Shown: piece after piece, positions 26,021-35,681 of the stretch
Position numbering within the stretch: position 1 is the first letter of the stretch
Layout: the number at the start of each line of letters is the position of its first letter
Assembly: GCF_011065935.2 (NCBI RefSeq)
Contig: NZ_JAAMNH020000001.1
Coordinates: 269,001-333,000, forward strand
Reading direction: 5' to 3'
Origin: Clostridium estertheticum
GTDB taxonomy: Bacteria; Bacillota; Clostridia; Clostridiales; Clostridiaceae
Length of the DNA: 64,000 nucleotides
Made by a program: the position numbers and the translations under genes
Notes under the pieces: generated by a model
Databases searched by the model: none
Told to the model about the DNA's origin: nothing
The model's input: the letters and a program-made list of their open reading frames with translations, nothing else

Positions 26021-28542
26021 TGAAATGCTTTTGGTCTTTAATTCCACGTTCATTATCTAAAAACAAGAAAAGAATTTTTTTTATAGGAGTCGGAATAATA
26101 CTATCTGTTTCTTTAATTGTATCTTTAAGTATCATAATTGAAACCTTGAAGAAATCCTCTTATCAATCTATGGTAGATAATGAGGGGGGAGCATATGATG
26201 CTTTCTTTTTTACTTATGGTAAAAAAAATTTAGAAAAATTGATTAAAGATTCTGTTGTAGATAAGATATCAATTTCTGCATACTTAGGAACGTATAAAAT
26301 ACCCAATTCTAAATATACTTTAGAAATAAATGGCTATGATGAAAATATTACAGAACTTCTTAATCTTAAACTGTTGCATGGGATATATCCAGAAAATAGC
26401 GATGAAATAGCTATTGAAGAATGGGTACTAGATAATTTGCCTAAGAAATATAAAGTTGGAGATAAAATTAATTTACCAATAACAATGCAATATAAAAACA
26501 AAAAAGGTAAATTTGAAAATCTTGATAAAGAAAAAGAATTTACATTAGTAGGTATATTTGAATATAAATTTAATACTAATCAAAAAAAGAATACAGCAAT
26601 TGCTTATGTTCCTAAAAAATATGTTGAAACTATCCTACCTCCAGAAGGAATTGAATATAAAGGATATCTAACTATAAACCCTAATATGCCTATCCAAAGT
26701 GGGCAGCAGTTATTAGTAGTGACTGATGATTACAAAGATATAGAATTTGTTTGGAATTCTCTGAAAATATTACTATTACAAACTTATAAAACTATTAATT
26801 TTATAAGTATAATTCTATATATAGTAATAAGTATTGTAGCTAGCGTAATAATTTATAATATATTTAACATATCCGTTACAGAGCGTATTAAGGAATTTGG
26901 AATATTAAGAGCTATAGGGGCTTCCCCAGGAGAAATCAAGCTGCTTGTCTTGGGCGAGGGATTAATTCTAGGTTGCATATTTATACCTATGGGAATTATT
27001 ATAGGAAACATTGTAATTAAGGGGATTATTATTCTTATATCTGGATATAACAACTTTAGTGGAATAATGAACATTCCTAGGAATGGTATTATAGCTTCAT
27101 TTTTAGTTGGGTTTTTAACTATAGTAATGGGAGTTTATTCACCAGCTAGAAAGGCATCTGAAATATCTCCGATAGAAGCAATAATCTCCAATAATAATCT
27201 TCAATTGAAAGGTAAGAATATAAATAATAATTTGCAAAATAAAAGTTTTTTAAGTAGAACCTTTGGATTTGCAGCTGATTTGGCTTATCTAAATTTATAT
27301 AGAAATAGAAAAAGATTTTTAACAACTGTAATTTCACTATGTATAAGTATAATAATGTTCCTATTTGTAAATTATTTGATAAACGCTTCAGACCCATTGA
27401 AAACACTTAAAGTTAGAATGGGCGGTGATTTTGTAATATCTACTAATAGTGAACCAAATTATGCATTATTGGATAGTGATGTAGATGGTATTAAAAATAT
27501 AAAAGGTATAGATAAAATAAATAAATTAAAAGTGTCACAATCATTTATGCAGGTTCCAAAAGATAAAGTTACTTTTAATGGACTCAAAACCATAGAAAAA
27601 GAAAGCAATTATACAGCTCAAACAAAATTTGATTTTGAATCAGGTATTTTTAAACTTAAAACAGATGTTCTTGCTTATACGTCAGATGATTTAAGTATTA
27701 TGAAGCAGTATTTACTGGATGGGAATATTGATAAAGAGGAGATGGATGAAAGGCCAATTGTTATCTTAGCCCAAAATTTAAATTACAGTAATAACACTAA
27801 ATTAAAAGTTGGGGATAGTATAGAATTGAGCTATGCTGAGTATAACGATGATGGAATGAATGTAAAAAATAGTAGTGAAATTTTCACTATTGGTGCTTTG
27901 TTAAAGGAAGATTTTAGCTCTATTGATGGGCAATCCAATAATGTAATAATTATGGGTGAGAAAACTGCTGAAAAATACCTTAGAATTAAGGGCTACCAAC
28001 AAATAAAGATTAATCTAAGTAAAGATGCAAATTATGCTGAAATAGAAAAGGATTTAAAAGATAAGATGGAAAAACATCGCGGTTCAACTTTGGTATCATT
28101 TAAAGAAGAATTAGAAAAGGCTAAAAAGGATAATCTTCAATTTTCTTTAATAATGTATAGTTTTGTAGTAGTAGTAGCCATAGTTAGTATTGTCAATTTA
28201 CTTAACATTATGAGTATGAATGTACTGTTAAGAAAAAGAGAAATCGGAATGCTTAGAGCTTTAGGTTTTGGAAATGATGAAGTTAAGAAAATGATAATAA
28301 TTGAAGGAATGCTTTATGGTTTTACAGCTGCGTTTTGGGGTACAGCCGTAGGAACAATACTTACTTATTTACTTTACTTAATCACAAGGAAAAATCTAAC
28401 AAAAGGTATGACTTGGAGTGTACCCTTGTTAACTATAATAGTGACATTTTTAGTAACTATAGTTATTTGCTTATTAGCTTCAATAAATGCTTCTAGAAAA
28501 GTGTTTTCTTCAAGTATTGTTGAGTCTATAAAAGAGCTTTAG
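26020..28542 (+). CDS. FtsX-like ABC permease, 840 aa
   Basis: A duplicated MacB-type permease. A first membrane helix (about residues 18-40) is followed by an extracellular domain and a three-helix FtsX core at about 255-380 (ERIKEFGILRAIGASPGEI). A second unit starts near residue 430, with another extracellular domain and a final FtsX core at about 710-835 (KREIGMLRALGFGNDEV). The mechanism is mechanotransmission rather than classic import. Overlaps the ATPase gene by one base. The gene ends just before a relic copy of the topB 3' end. Together with the dead HTH/TPR gene it may be a former peptide-regulated exporter locus; the substrate cannot be read from sequence. Confidence 0.9.
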   Translation: MKCFWSLIPRSLSKNKKRIFFIGVGIILSVSLIVSLSIIIETLKKSSYQSMVDNEGGAYDAFFFTYGKKNLEKLIKDSVVDKISISAYLGTYKIPNSKYTLEINGYDENITELLNLKLLHGIYPENSDEIAIEEWVLDNLPKKYKVGDKINLPITMQYKNKKGKFENLDKEKEFTLVGIFEYKFNTNQKKNTAIAYVPKKYVETILPPEGIEYKGYLTINPNMPIQSGQQLLVVTDDYKDIEFVWNSLKILLLQTYKTINFISIILYIVISIVASVIIYNIFNISVTERIKEFGILRAIGASPGEIKLLVLGEGLILGCIFIPMGIIIGNIVIKGIIILISGYNNFSGIMNIPRNGIIASFLVGFLTIVMGVYSPARKASEISPIEAIISNNNLQLKGKNINNNLQNKSFLSRTFGFAADLAYLNLYRNRKRFLTTVISLCISIIMFLFVNYLINASDPLKTLKVRMGGDFVISTNSEPNYALLDSDVDGIKNIKGIDKINKLKVSQSFMQVPKDKVTFNGLKTIEKESNYTAQTKFDFESGIFKLKTDVLAYTSDDLSIMKQYLLDGNIDKEEMDERPIVILAQNLNYSNNTKLKVGDSIELSYAEYNDDGMNVKNSSEIFTIGALLKEDFSSIDGQSNNVIIMGEKTAEKYLRIKGYQQIKINLSKDANYAEIEKDLKDKMEKHRGSTLVSFKEELEKAKKDNLQFSLIMYSFVVVVAIVSIVNLLNIMSMNVLLRKREIGMLRALGFGNDEVKKMIIIEGMLYGFTAAFWGTAVGTILTYLLYLITRKNLTKGMTWSVPLLTIIVTFLVTIVICLLASINASRKVFSSSIVESIKEL

Positions 28543-28583
28543 AATAAAATAATGATTTAGGGGTTAGATGAAAATGAAAGATT

Positions 28584-28734
28584 AAAGGTGCTTTAGGTAA
28601 AAAGGATGTTAGTAGATTTTTAAATCAGCAGAATAAGAAAGATGAACCAACTGGTAATTCTGCTATGGTGGAGGCTTTTACCAAGTTTAATTTAAAATAG
28701 TAAAAAATAACATGATGTATAAGTGGGTTTACTT
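28584..28734 (+). pseudogene. relic copy of the topB 3' end
   Basis: This segment repeats 21255-21405 at a constant offset of 7329 bp. The coding part (KKDVSRFLNQQNKKDEPTGN and on to the TAG at 28700) shows only about seven base differences in roughly 117. No start is present and a TGA precedes it. The similarity stretches about 30 bp past the stop. It is a scar of duplication or recombination bracketing the Lrp/aspD/ABC segment. The rest of 28543-28921 shows no other feature. Confidence 0.9.
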
Positions 28735-28921
28735 ATATGGTATGTTATTTTTATTTACTGGTAAATAAGTAATTGATTTACAATCTTTCGATGAATTGCT
28801 AAAGAGAAGTATAAACAAAAACAGAGTTGTAATTGGTAAATTTATGTTATAATGTATTAATTAAGTCGATTTGCTAAGAATATTTTGCAACAAACTATTT
28901 TGTAGAAAAGGAGTAATTAAA

Positions 28922-30697
28922 ATGAATAATGAGATGGGTAAGTGGAGTTTAAAAGAGCTTTATTCTTCTTTTGAAGGAGAAGATTTTAAAAATGATATTA
29001 AATTATTTGAAGAACTTATTGAGACGTTAATAAATTGGAACAGAAATAACTTGAATAGTTATGAAGATATTGTTTACAAGTTAGAGTGCTATGTAGATAA
29101 AATGGAAAAGATTTGTAGGATAGATAGCAGAATAAGTGCCTTTTGCAGTTTAAGTATTTCAGCAAATGCAAGTAACTCTAGTGCAAAAAAATATTTAAGC
29201 ATGATAGACCAAATGGAAACTAATCTTACAGAAGTTGAAGTTAGCACTGCAAAATGGATAAGTAATATGGAAGACTTAGAGGGTGTTATAAATTCTTCTG
29301 ATAAGCTAAAAGAGTATGAGTTTTATTTTAAGGAAATTAAGACTAAAAGCTCTCATATTCTAAGTCAGCAGGAAGAAATGTTAATAGAAAAAATGCGTTT
29401 AACAGGTTCAAGTAAGTGGTCGAAATATAGAAATCACATAACTGCCAACCATAAGGTAGAAATAGAGTTAGATGGTAAAATTCAAAGTATAGGTATAAAT
29501 GAAGTTAAAAACATGCAGTTCTCAAAGGATGGGGAACTTAGAAAGAAAGCTTATTTTGCGGAAAAAAAGAGCAATGATAAAATTGCTGAGGGAGTACTTG
29601 CAGCGTTAAATGCTATAAAGGGCGAAGTAATTACTTTAAGTGAAATTAAAAAGTATAAATCACCTCTTCACAGAACCTTAGAAAATTCTAGAATGGATGA
29701 AGAAACTTTAAATGTTATGATTGAGGTTATGGAGGAGAATTTACAAGAATTCCAAAGATATTTTTTAAAGAAAGCTGAGTTACTAGGACATAAAGGCAAG
29801 CTACCATATTATGATATTATGGCCCCGGTAGGTAATAAAAATATGGATTTTACATTTGAAGAAGCAAGAGGATTTATAGTTAAGCATTTTAGTTCTTTTT
29901 CAGATGAAATGGGAGAACTTGCAGTAAAAGCATTTGATAATAGATGGATAGATTGGGGAGTACGCGAAGGAAAAAGAGGGGGAGCTTTCTGTAGTAATTT
30001 ACATTGTATAAAGGAAAGTAGAATTTTATGTAGCTATAATAATAACTTTAAAAACGTATGTACCTTAGCACATGAACTTGGGCATGCTTATCATGGAATG
30101 ATGCTTCAAAAAGAAAGTGTTTTAAATTCATCATATCCAATGCCGCTTGCAGAAACTGCATCAATTTTCAGTGAAACATTAGTAAGAAATGCAGCACTAA
30201 AAACAGCGGACGCGGATGAAGCTCTATCAATTTTAGGTACAGATCTTGTAAATTGCAGTTCAGTAATTGTAGATATTTATGCAAGATATATTTTTGAAAA
30301 AGCTGTATTTGAAAAAAGAAGTGAAGGGGAATTATCATTAGAGGAAGTAAAAGATTTAATGATATGGGCGCAAAAAAAAGCTTATGGAGATGCCATTTCG
30401 CAGGAGACACTAGACCCATTTGCGTGGATTCATAAAAATCATTACTACTATCCAGATGCAAACTTTTATAACTTTCCATACGCTTTTGGATTGTTATTTT
30501 CAAAAGGACTTTATAATATGTATCTAAATGAGGGTTCTTCATTTGTGAAAAAGTATAATGAATTATTGTGTATCACAGGTAAATCTACTATATATGATGT
30601 TGCAAAGTCAGTTGATATAGACATACATGATAAAGACTTCTGGAGAGGTTCTATGAATATTGTGAAAAAGGAAATAGAGGAGTTCTGCAATAGCTAA
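28922..30697 (+). CDS. M3 family oligoendopeptidase, 591 aa
   Basis: A cytoplasmic zinc metallopeptidase of the M3 (PepF/thimet) family. The zinc-binding LAHELGHAYHG is near residue 383, with the third ligand region PLAETASIFSE downstream and the DPFAWIHKNHYYYPDANFYN segment that shapes the substrate pocket. It cleaves short peptides. I use the ATG at 28922, which follows AAAAGGAG; a longer frame to 28871 has no site. It is convergent with a second M3 gene, and a shared hairpin lies between them. The two proteins are similar in fold and length but clearly diverged, so they probably differ in peptide preference. Confidence 0.9.
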   Translation: MNNEMGKWSLKELYSSFEGEDFKNDIKLFEELIETLINWNRNNLNSYEDIVYKLECYVDKMEKICRIDSRISAFCSLSISANASNSSAKKYLSMIDQMETNLTEVEVSTAKWISNMEDLEGVINSSDKLKEYEFYFKEIKTKSSHILSQQEEMLIEKMRLTGSSKWSKYRNHITANHKVEIELDGKIQSIGINEVKNMQFSKDGELRKKAYFAEKKSNDKIAEGVLAALNAIKGEVITLSEIKKYKSPLHRTLENSRMDEETLNVMIEVMEENLQEFQRYFLKKAELLGHKGKLPYYDIMAPVGNKNMDFTFEEARGFIVKHFSSFSDEMGELAVKAFDNRWIDWGVREGKRGGAFCSNLHCIKESRILCSYNNNFKNVCTLAHELGHAYHGMMLQKESVLNSSYPMPLAETASIFSETLVRNAALKTADADEALSILGTDLVNCSSVIVDIYARYIFEKAVFEKRSEGELSLEEVKDLMIWAQKKAYGDAISQETLDPFAWIHKNHYYYPDANFYNFPYAFGLLFSKGLYNMYLNEGSSFVKKYNELLCITGKSTIYDVAKSVDIDIHDKDFWRGSMNIVKKEIEEFCNS

Positions 30698-30787
30698 GTA
30701 ACGGTAATATTAGTTACTACGAAACTTAAGTTTTAAATATGAAAATTGTTTATCTCAAAATCAATTTTAGTGAATAATTTAAAATAA

Positions 30788-30824
30788 GTACTATCAAAAC
30801 TTATTAAATAAGTTTTGATAGTAC
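30788..30824. terminator. bidirectional terminator between M3 peptidase genes
   Basis: An 18-bp near-perfect inverted repeat (30788-30805, 30807-30824) with T-rich flank lies between the convergent stop codons. Confidence 0.7.
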
Positions 30825-30896
30825 CTTTATTATACCTGGTGAAATCATGAATGTAGCTTTAAAAATCTTGCACCATTTTTATACTTTAAAACAGCC

Positions 30897-32723
30897 CTAA
30901 TCTTCTTTAGATGCATATCCTTCCATATCTTCTGTAAGTTTTATTATTTCATCAATTATATTTCCTATATGCTCTATAGTATCTAATAGTGGTTTTTCTG
31001 TTGTTATATCTACTCCTGCCATTTTAGCAAGTTCTACTGGTGTTTTAGTTCCGCCTGCTTTTAGAACTTTTCTCCAGTCATCAACGGCTGGTTGTCCTTC
31101 CTTTAAAATTCTTTTACTTACTTCTGTAGCTATGGTAAGCCCAGCACTATATGTATATGGATAAAGTCCCATATAATAATGTGGCTGTCTCATCCAAGTA
31201 AGTTCTGCGCCATCAACTATTTTCACGCAGTCTCCCCAGAACTTTTCTAGCACATCTTTTTTTATTTCATTAAGAGTTGAAGCCTGCACACTTTCACCTG
31301 CATCTATTATTTTATAAACTTCTCTTTGATACGCAGCCTCTAACAGATGAGTTACAAAGTTATGATAATACGTACGGCTAATAATAGAAGATAAGACCCA
31401 TCTCTTAAATCTAGGCTCATCATTTGTTTTCATAAGATAATTTGCCATAAGCAATTCATTCATAGTAGACGGTGCTTCTACAAAATATAAAGATGGCTCT
31501 GCATCAAATATATTTTGATTTTCATTAATTAACTGAAAATGCCCTGCATGACCTAATTCATGAGCAAGTACAAATGCCTCTCTCATTTTCTCAGACCAAG
31601 ATATCAAAATAAAAGGATGATTCCCGTAAGGCGTAGCACAAAAAGCACCTGTTGATTTTCCTTTGTTTACAGCAAAATCAATCCATCTTTCATCATAGCC
31701 CTTTTTAACCATTTCTAAATAATCGTCACCTAATACGGATAATGCTTCTTGAACATATTTCTTAGATTCCTCTACGGATATGGTTGGCTCAAAAGCAGGG
31801 TCTACTTCAAGCTTTAAATCTGCAAAGGTCATTTCATCAATTTTATGAATTTTCTGAAGTAGTTTTGCATATTTTCTCATATGTGGTGCTAGCTTTTCCA
31901 TGATTATATCTATTTGTCTATCATATAATTCCCTCTCTATCTGTTGAGGAAATAATAAACTATCTATAACAGAATCAAAGCCTCTAAGAGTTGCTAATGT
32001 TTTTTCTTTTTGAACATGAGTCTGATAAAGTGCTGCTACTGTATGTTGATATTCTCCGAGTTTTGAAGAAAAAGCTTCGAAAGCTGCTCTTCTAATTTTA
32101 GTATTAGTTTCATACTCCCATTCATTTTCAAAAAGTACAAAACTAAGAGGATATTCAGTGCCATCTACAATAAAATTTTTAAAATCCATATCACTTAATT
32201 TAGTCGTATCATATATGGAATAAGCGGAATCTAGAGTGCCTGATAAAGCGGATAATACTTTTTCTACTTCTGGATGTAGTGAATGTTTTTTCAATCTTTT
32301 TATTTCATTTAAATAATGGCTATTTTCTTTTGAACCATCTATTGCCTCATCTATTATTTTCTCGTCCGCTTCCCTAATTTCACTTGTTACAAAGCTTAAT
32401 TTACTTCCTAAATTCGATGATATGTTAATAAATTTCATATATCTAGCTTGATTTTCTATATTAGTTTGATCTGTAGAAACTGCAAGACTTGCATAGGATC
32501 CTACAAGGTTTTCATTTTGCAGTACCACTCTCATTTTATCTAAACACTCATTTATAATACTAGCTGAATTTAATTTTTCTTTATAGTTTTTTTCTATTTC
32601 TAACGTAAGCTCTTCTAAACCTGTTATAGCTAAATTATACTGCTGCTCTGTTTGGTACATTGAAGATAAATCCCAAGTAAGTGACTTGTCTACATCTTTT
32701 CTTTGTTTTAAAGCTGTTTTCAT
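30897..32723 (-). CDS. pepF: oligoendopeptidase F
   Basis: A 608-residue M3B peptidase, full length for PepF. The zinc motif is LAHELGHAGHF near residue 388. Typical PepF segments are present: WDLSSMYQTEQ at the start, GAFCATPYGNHPFILISW before the zinc site and PHYYMGLYPYTYSAGLTIA near the end. It degrades oligopeptides of roughly 7-17 residues in the cytosol. ATG is preceded by AAAGGGGG. Single gene, convergent with the other M3 peptidase. This one matches the classical PepF more closely than its neighbour. Confidence 0.93.
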   Translation of the reverse strand: MKTALKQRKDVDKSLTWDLSSMYQTEQQYNLAITGLEELTLEIEKNYKEKLNSASIINECLDKMRVVLQNENLVGSYASLAVSTDQTNIENQARYMKFINISSNLGSKLSFVTSEIREADEKIIDEAIDGSKENSHYLNEIKRLKKHSLHPEVEKVLSALSGTLDSAYSIYDTTKLSDMDFKNFIVDGTEYPLSFVLFENEWEYETNTKIRRAAFEAFSSKLGEYQHTVAALYQTHVQKEKTLATLRGFDSVIDSLLFPQQIERELYDRQIDIIMEKLAPHMRKYAKLLQKIHKIDEMTFADLKLEVDPAFEPTISVEESKKYVQEALSVLGDDYLEMVKKGYDERWIDFAVNKGKSTGAFCATPYGNHPFILISWSEKMREAFVLAHELGHAGHFQLINENQNIFDAEPSLYFVEAPSTMNELLMANYLMKTNDEPRFKRWVLSSIISRTYYHNFVTHLLEAAYQREVYKIIDAGESVQASTLNEIKKDVLEKFWGDCVKIVDGAELTWMRQPHYYMGLYPYTYSAGLTIATEVSKRILKEGQPAVDDWRKVLKAGGTKTPVELAKMAGVDITTEKPLLDTIEHIGNIIDEIIKLTEDMEGYASKED

Positions 32724-33078
32724 TATAAAGCCCCCTTTTTTTAGTTATACTGTTGTTTTAAAGTGTTTGAATATTATAAAATGTATTTTATATACATTCT
32801 ATAGTAGGGTGATAAATTCCTTTAAAGTGGCACCTAAGGATGTAAATAGTATACGCAGCATAGAAAGATTCCTAACATCAGGAAATCGGGATCTATAGGC
32901 TTTAGTGCAAATTCCTAATAGGCAGTGTTGTTACTTGAATTCTGTGTTACAATGTATTACATAGAGTAACAAATATAGAAAATGATACAATTTATGGAAT
33001 GGTTAGCTTTTATAGTTGCATATTATTTAGCATATTTAATAGACAAGCTTAATAGCTAGGAATAAACATGTAAGTAAG

Positions 33079-33125
33079 AGATTGCATATATTATGTCAGT
33101 TTGTTTCGATGAAAGTATGCAATCT
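33079..33125. repeat. inverted repeat upstream of terD
   Basis: 10-bp arms AGATTGCATA/TATGCAATCT with a 27-nt loop end 51 bp before terD. It could be a weak terminator or an operator. In the rest of 32724-33175 I see only AT-rich sequence and a meaningless short open frame. Confidence 0.45.
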
Positions 33126-33175
33126 TTACTATATATTTATAAAACATAATTAAAAAAGAGAGAAGGGTTATAAAA

Positions 33176-33754
33176 ATGGCAGTTAGTTTAAAAAAAGGTC
33201 AAAAAGTAGATTTAACGAAGACAAATCCAGGATTAATAAAGGTATTAGTAGGACTAGGTTGGAGTACAAACAAGTATGACGGTGGTTCAGACTTCGATTT
33301 AGACGCAGCAGCATTTTTAACAGGAGAAAATGGAAAAGTAACTTCAGATTCAGATTTTATATTTTATAACAATGCAGAGCATGCATCAAAATCGGTTAAA
33401 CATATGGGCGATAATAAGACAGGAGCAGGAGACGGAGATGACGAACAAATACTCATTGATCTATCTTTAGTACCAGCAAACGTTCAGAAGATTTCATTTA
33501 CTGTAACGATTAATGAAGCAGAAGAAAGAAAACAAAACTTCGGGCAAGTTTCAGATTCTTACATAAGAGTAATGAGTGGAGACGGAGTTACTGAGTTAAT
33601 TAAATTTGACTTGGGAGAAGACTTCAGTATCGAAACAGCTATAGTAGTTGGGGAACTATATAGAAATGGTGCTGAATGGAAATTCACTGCATTGGGTAGT
33701 GGATTCGAAGGTGGTTTAGGAGCTTTATGTACTAACTTTGGAGTTAGTATCTAA
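33176..33754 (+). CDS. terD: TerD family protein
   Basis: A 192-residue TerD domain protein, the full family length. It begins [14 protein letters not shown], and the calcium-binding signatures are present: [23 protein letters not shown] and LIKFDLGED. TerD proteins are linked to tellurite, phage and stress resistance, and usually cluster as terZABCDE. Here the gene stands alone with its own terminator and no TerC or other Ter gene in view. A GAGAAGGG site precedes ATG. Some Bacillus relatives belong to the general stress regulon; regulation here is not visible. Its biochemical role is unknown beyond metal binding. Confidence 0.93.
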   Translation: MAVSLKKGQKVDLTKTNPGLIKVLVGLGWSTNKYDGGSDFDLDAAAFLTGENGKVTSDSDFIFYNNAEHASKSVKHMGDNKTGAGDGDDEQILIDLSLVPANVQKISFTVTINEAEERKQNFGQVSDSYIRVMSGDGVTELIKFDLGEDFSIETAIVVGELYRNGAEWKFTALGSGFEGGLGALCTNFGVSI

Positions 33755-33765
33755 GATTTAATAAC

Positions 33766-33811
33766 AATAAACTACTGTGTACTTTAATTATTGCACAGTA
33801 GTTTATTTTGA
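33766..33811 (+). terminator. terD terminator
   Basis: 14-bp perfect arms AATAAACTACTGTG/CACAGTAGTTTATT, 11 nt after the stop, followed by TTG-rich sequence. Confidence 0.8.
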
Positions 33812-33887
33812 GAAACAACTGAGAATGGAAGTTCACGGCAACTAGTATAACAGAATTATCGGCAAGATATAACTAATAAGAAGAGTG

Positions 33888-33925
33888 AGCATCAGTAGCT
33901 GGAGGGGGAGCTGCTGGTGCTTATT
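33888..33925 (+). repeat. GC-richer hairpin without a gene
   Basis: Arms AGCATCAGTAGCT (33888-33900) and AGCTGCTGGTGCT (33909-33921) pair throughout with wobbles and are followed by TATTTTGTTG. It stands 77 bp beyond the terD terminator. It could end a small RNA or be a gene relic. No gene is visible in 33812-34149. Confidence 0.5.
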
Positions 33926-34149
33926 TTGTTGTAGGAAGAATGAGCTAATTTCAATCATTTCCTAGAACAATATTGGTATTTAGCAAAATAGAAGAACAAC
34001 ACAATAACTGAAATTATGAGCAAATGCGACATAATATTACAAAATAACCACCAATAAAAGATGCAAAGATCTCATTTAGATGTTAGTATAGGTATACAAA
34101 GAGAATAACTTGCTTTGTATATTAAAATTATGAAGGTGAGGTACAAAAC

Positions 34150-34920
34150 ATGAATAAAACTTTAAGACCATTAATATTAACTTTAGGAATTTTAGTAACA
34201 ACAGGAATAAGTTCAGCTGTGTACGCACAAGATTGTAATACAACTAACTACAAAGCGGTGTACGCAAAAAATTGTAATATCAGCAATTACACAGTTAAGC
34301 CAGGAGAAAGTTTTAAGGATATATGTGCTAAGTATGGTATAAAAGTTCCACAGGTAGTAACTCCTACAAAGGTAACCCCATGTAAGGCAATACCTGCTAA
34401 AGAAACTCCAGCAAAAGCAACACCAGCACCAGCACCAACACCAACACCAGCACCAACACCAACACCAGTAACACCAGCAACACCAGCTAAAGCAACGCCT
34501 CCAAAGGCAGCAACTGCACCAGCTTTAACTGAAAATAACAAATTAGAAAAAGAAGTAGTAACACTAGTTAATCAGGAAAGAGCGAAACAAGGACTAGCTC
34601 CTTTAAAGGATAATTCGCAGCTTTCAAATGTAGCTAGAACTAAGTCAGAGGATATGAGAGATAATAACTATTTTTCTCATACATCACCAACTTATGGATC
34701 ACCTTTTGATATGATGAAAAAATTCGGAATAACATATACGGCAGCTGGTGAAAACATTGCAATGGGTCAACCAACTGCAGCTTCAGTAATGGATGCTTGG
34801 ATGAACTCCCCAGGACACAAAGCTAATATTTTAAGTGCTAATTATACTGAAATAGGTGTGGGAGTAGCAAAAGATGCAAGTGGAACTGTTTATTGGACTC
34901 AAGAGTTTATAGGAAAATAA
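34150..34920 (+). CDS. secreted CAP-domain protein with short LysM-like segment
   Basis: A 256-residue exported protein. The signal peptide covers about residues 1-26 (SSAVYAQ end). A short LysM-like stretch (YTVKPGESFKDICAKYGI) lies at about 47-64 and is only a partial LysM. A Pro/Ala/Thr linker of repeated APTPTP units runs to about 127. The CAP (SCP/YkwD) domain takes the rest, with VNQERAKQGLAPL, YFSHTSPTYGSPFDMM, AGENIAMGQ and MNSPGHKANIL. Such proteins are extracellular or spore-associated in Firmicutes; the activity is not established. GAAGGTGAGG precedes ATG. The repetitive linker is prone to length change. Confidence 0.9.
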   Translation: MNKTLRPLILTLGILVTTGISSAVYAQDCNTTNYKAVYAKNCNISNYTVKPGESFKDICAKYGIKVPQVVTPTKVTPCKAIPAKETPAKATPAPAPTPTPAPTPTPVTPATPAKATPPKAATAPALTENNKLEKEVVTLVNQERAKQGLAPLKDNSQLSNVARTKSEDMRDNNYFSHTSPTYGSPFDMMKKFGITYTAAGENIAMGQPTAASVMDAWMNSPGHKANILSANYTEIGVGVAKDASGTVYWTQEFIGK

Positions 34921-34932
34921 ATGAGTTAATTC

Positions 34933-34990
34933 AAATCTATGTTTCTAAATATTGGATTTCTACAATATTTAGAAACATAGATTTTTTTAT
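34933..34990 (+). terminator. strong terminator after CAP gene
   Basis: 21-bp perfect arms (34933-34953, 34964-34984) followed by a T run, 13 nt after the stop codon. Confidence 0.9.
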
Positions 34991-35121
34991 GGAATAAAAG
35001 CCTTTGAAGTGGAGTATAATGCTTGTTATTATATCTAAAATTGCCATTAAATTCATAGATTGTTTTATGAACTTTATGTTACAATTAAATATATAATATT
35101 AGAAAGGATAGTGAGGATGCA

Positions 35122-35583
35122 ATGAAAATAATGAGAAGAATTGAAAGACAAATGAATGACGTAGAAGTACTAGAACTTTTAAAGAATACTGAATATGGTA
35201 TACTTTCGACCTGTGGTGAGGACAATCAACCTTATGGAATCCCACTAAGTTATGTGTTTATAGATAAAAATATATATATTCATTGTGCAGGCGTTGGCTC
35301 TAAACTAGATAATATCAGTGTAAATGATAAGGTGAGTTTCACAATAGTTGGAAAAACAAAGGTTTTGCAAGATCAATTTAGTACAGAGTATGAAAGTGCT
35401 ATAATCTTTGGACGAGCTATCATGCTTGCGGAAGAAGAAAAATATGAGCCACTAATGGAGTTTATAAGGAAATATAGTCCTGATTTTATAAAAGAGGGAC
35501 AGTTATACATAGATAGAGCCAAAGAAAAAACAACATTAATTAAAATAGAGATATATAGTTTTAGTGGAAAGCATAGATTGTAA
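35122..35583 (+). CDS. pyridoxamine 5'-phosphate oxidase-like flavoprotein (NimA type)
   Basis: A 153-residue split-barrel protein. It begins MRRIERQMNDVEVLELLKN, followed by TEYGILSTCGEDNQPYGIPLSYVFIDKNIYIHCAGVGSKLDNI, which is typical of the NimA/PNPOx-like group that binds FMN or related cofactors and occurs widely in clostridia. Some members reduce nitroimidazoles, but most have no known substrate. Two in-frame ATGs (35122 and 35131) are possible; GTGAGGA favours the first. It lies 98 bp before the second CPBP gene without a clear terminator between, so co-transcription is possible. Confidence 0.85.
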   Translation: MKIMRRIERQMNDVEVLELLKNTEYGILSTCGEDNQPYGIPLSYVFIDKNIYIHCAGVGSKLDNISVNDKVSFTIVGKTKVLQDQFSTEYESAIIFGRAIMLAEEEKYEPLMEFIRKYSPDFIKEGQLYIDRAKEKTTLIKIEIYSFSGKHRL

Positions 35584-35681
35584 AGAATATAAATTTATTA
35601 AAATGAAAATTAATTGAAATAACTTGTAAGGAGGTTATTACAGTAGTTGGAGGGTTATAATAAATTAGAGAGTGGGATAGA

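Noticed and set aside
32821..32898. Short frame reading VINSFKVAPKDVNSIRSIERFL upstream of terD
   Set aside because: No ribosome site and no recognisable family; overlapping AT-rich intergenic sequence.
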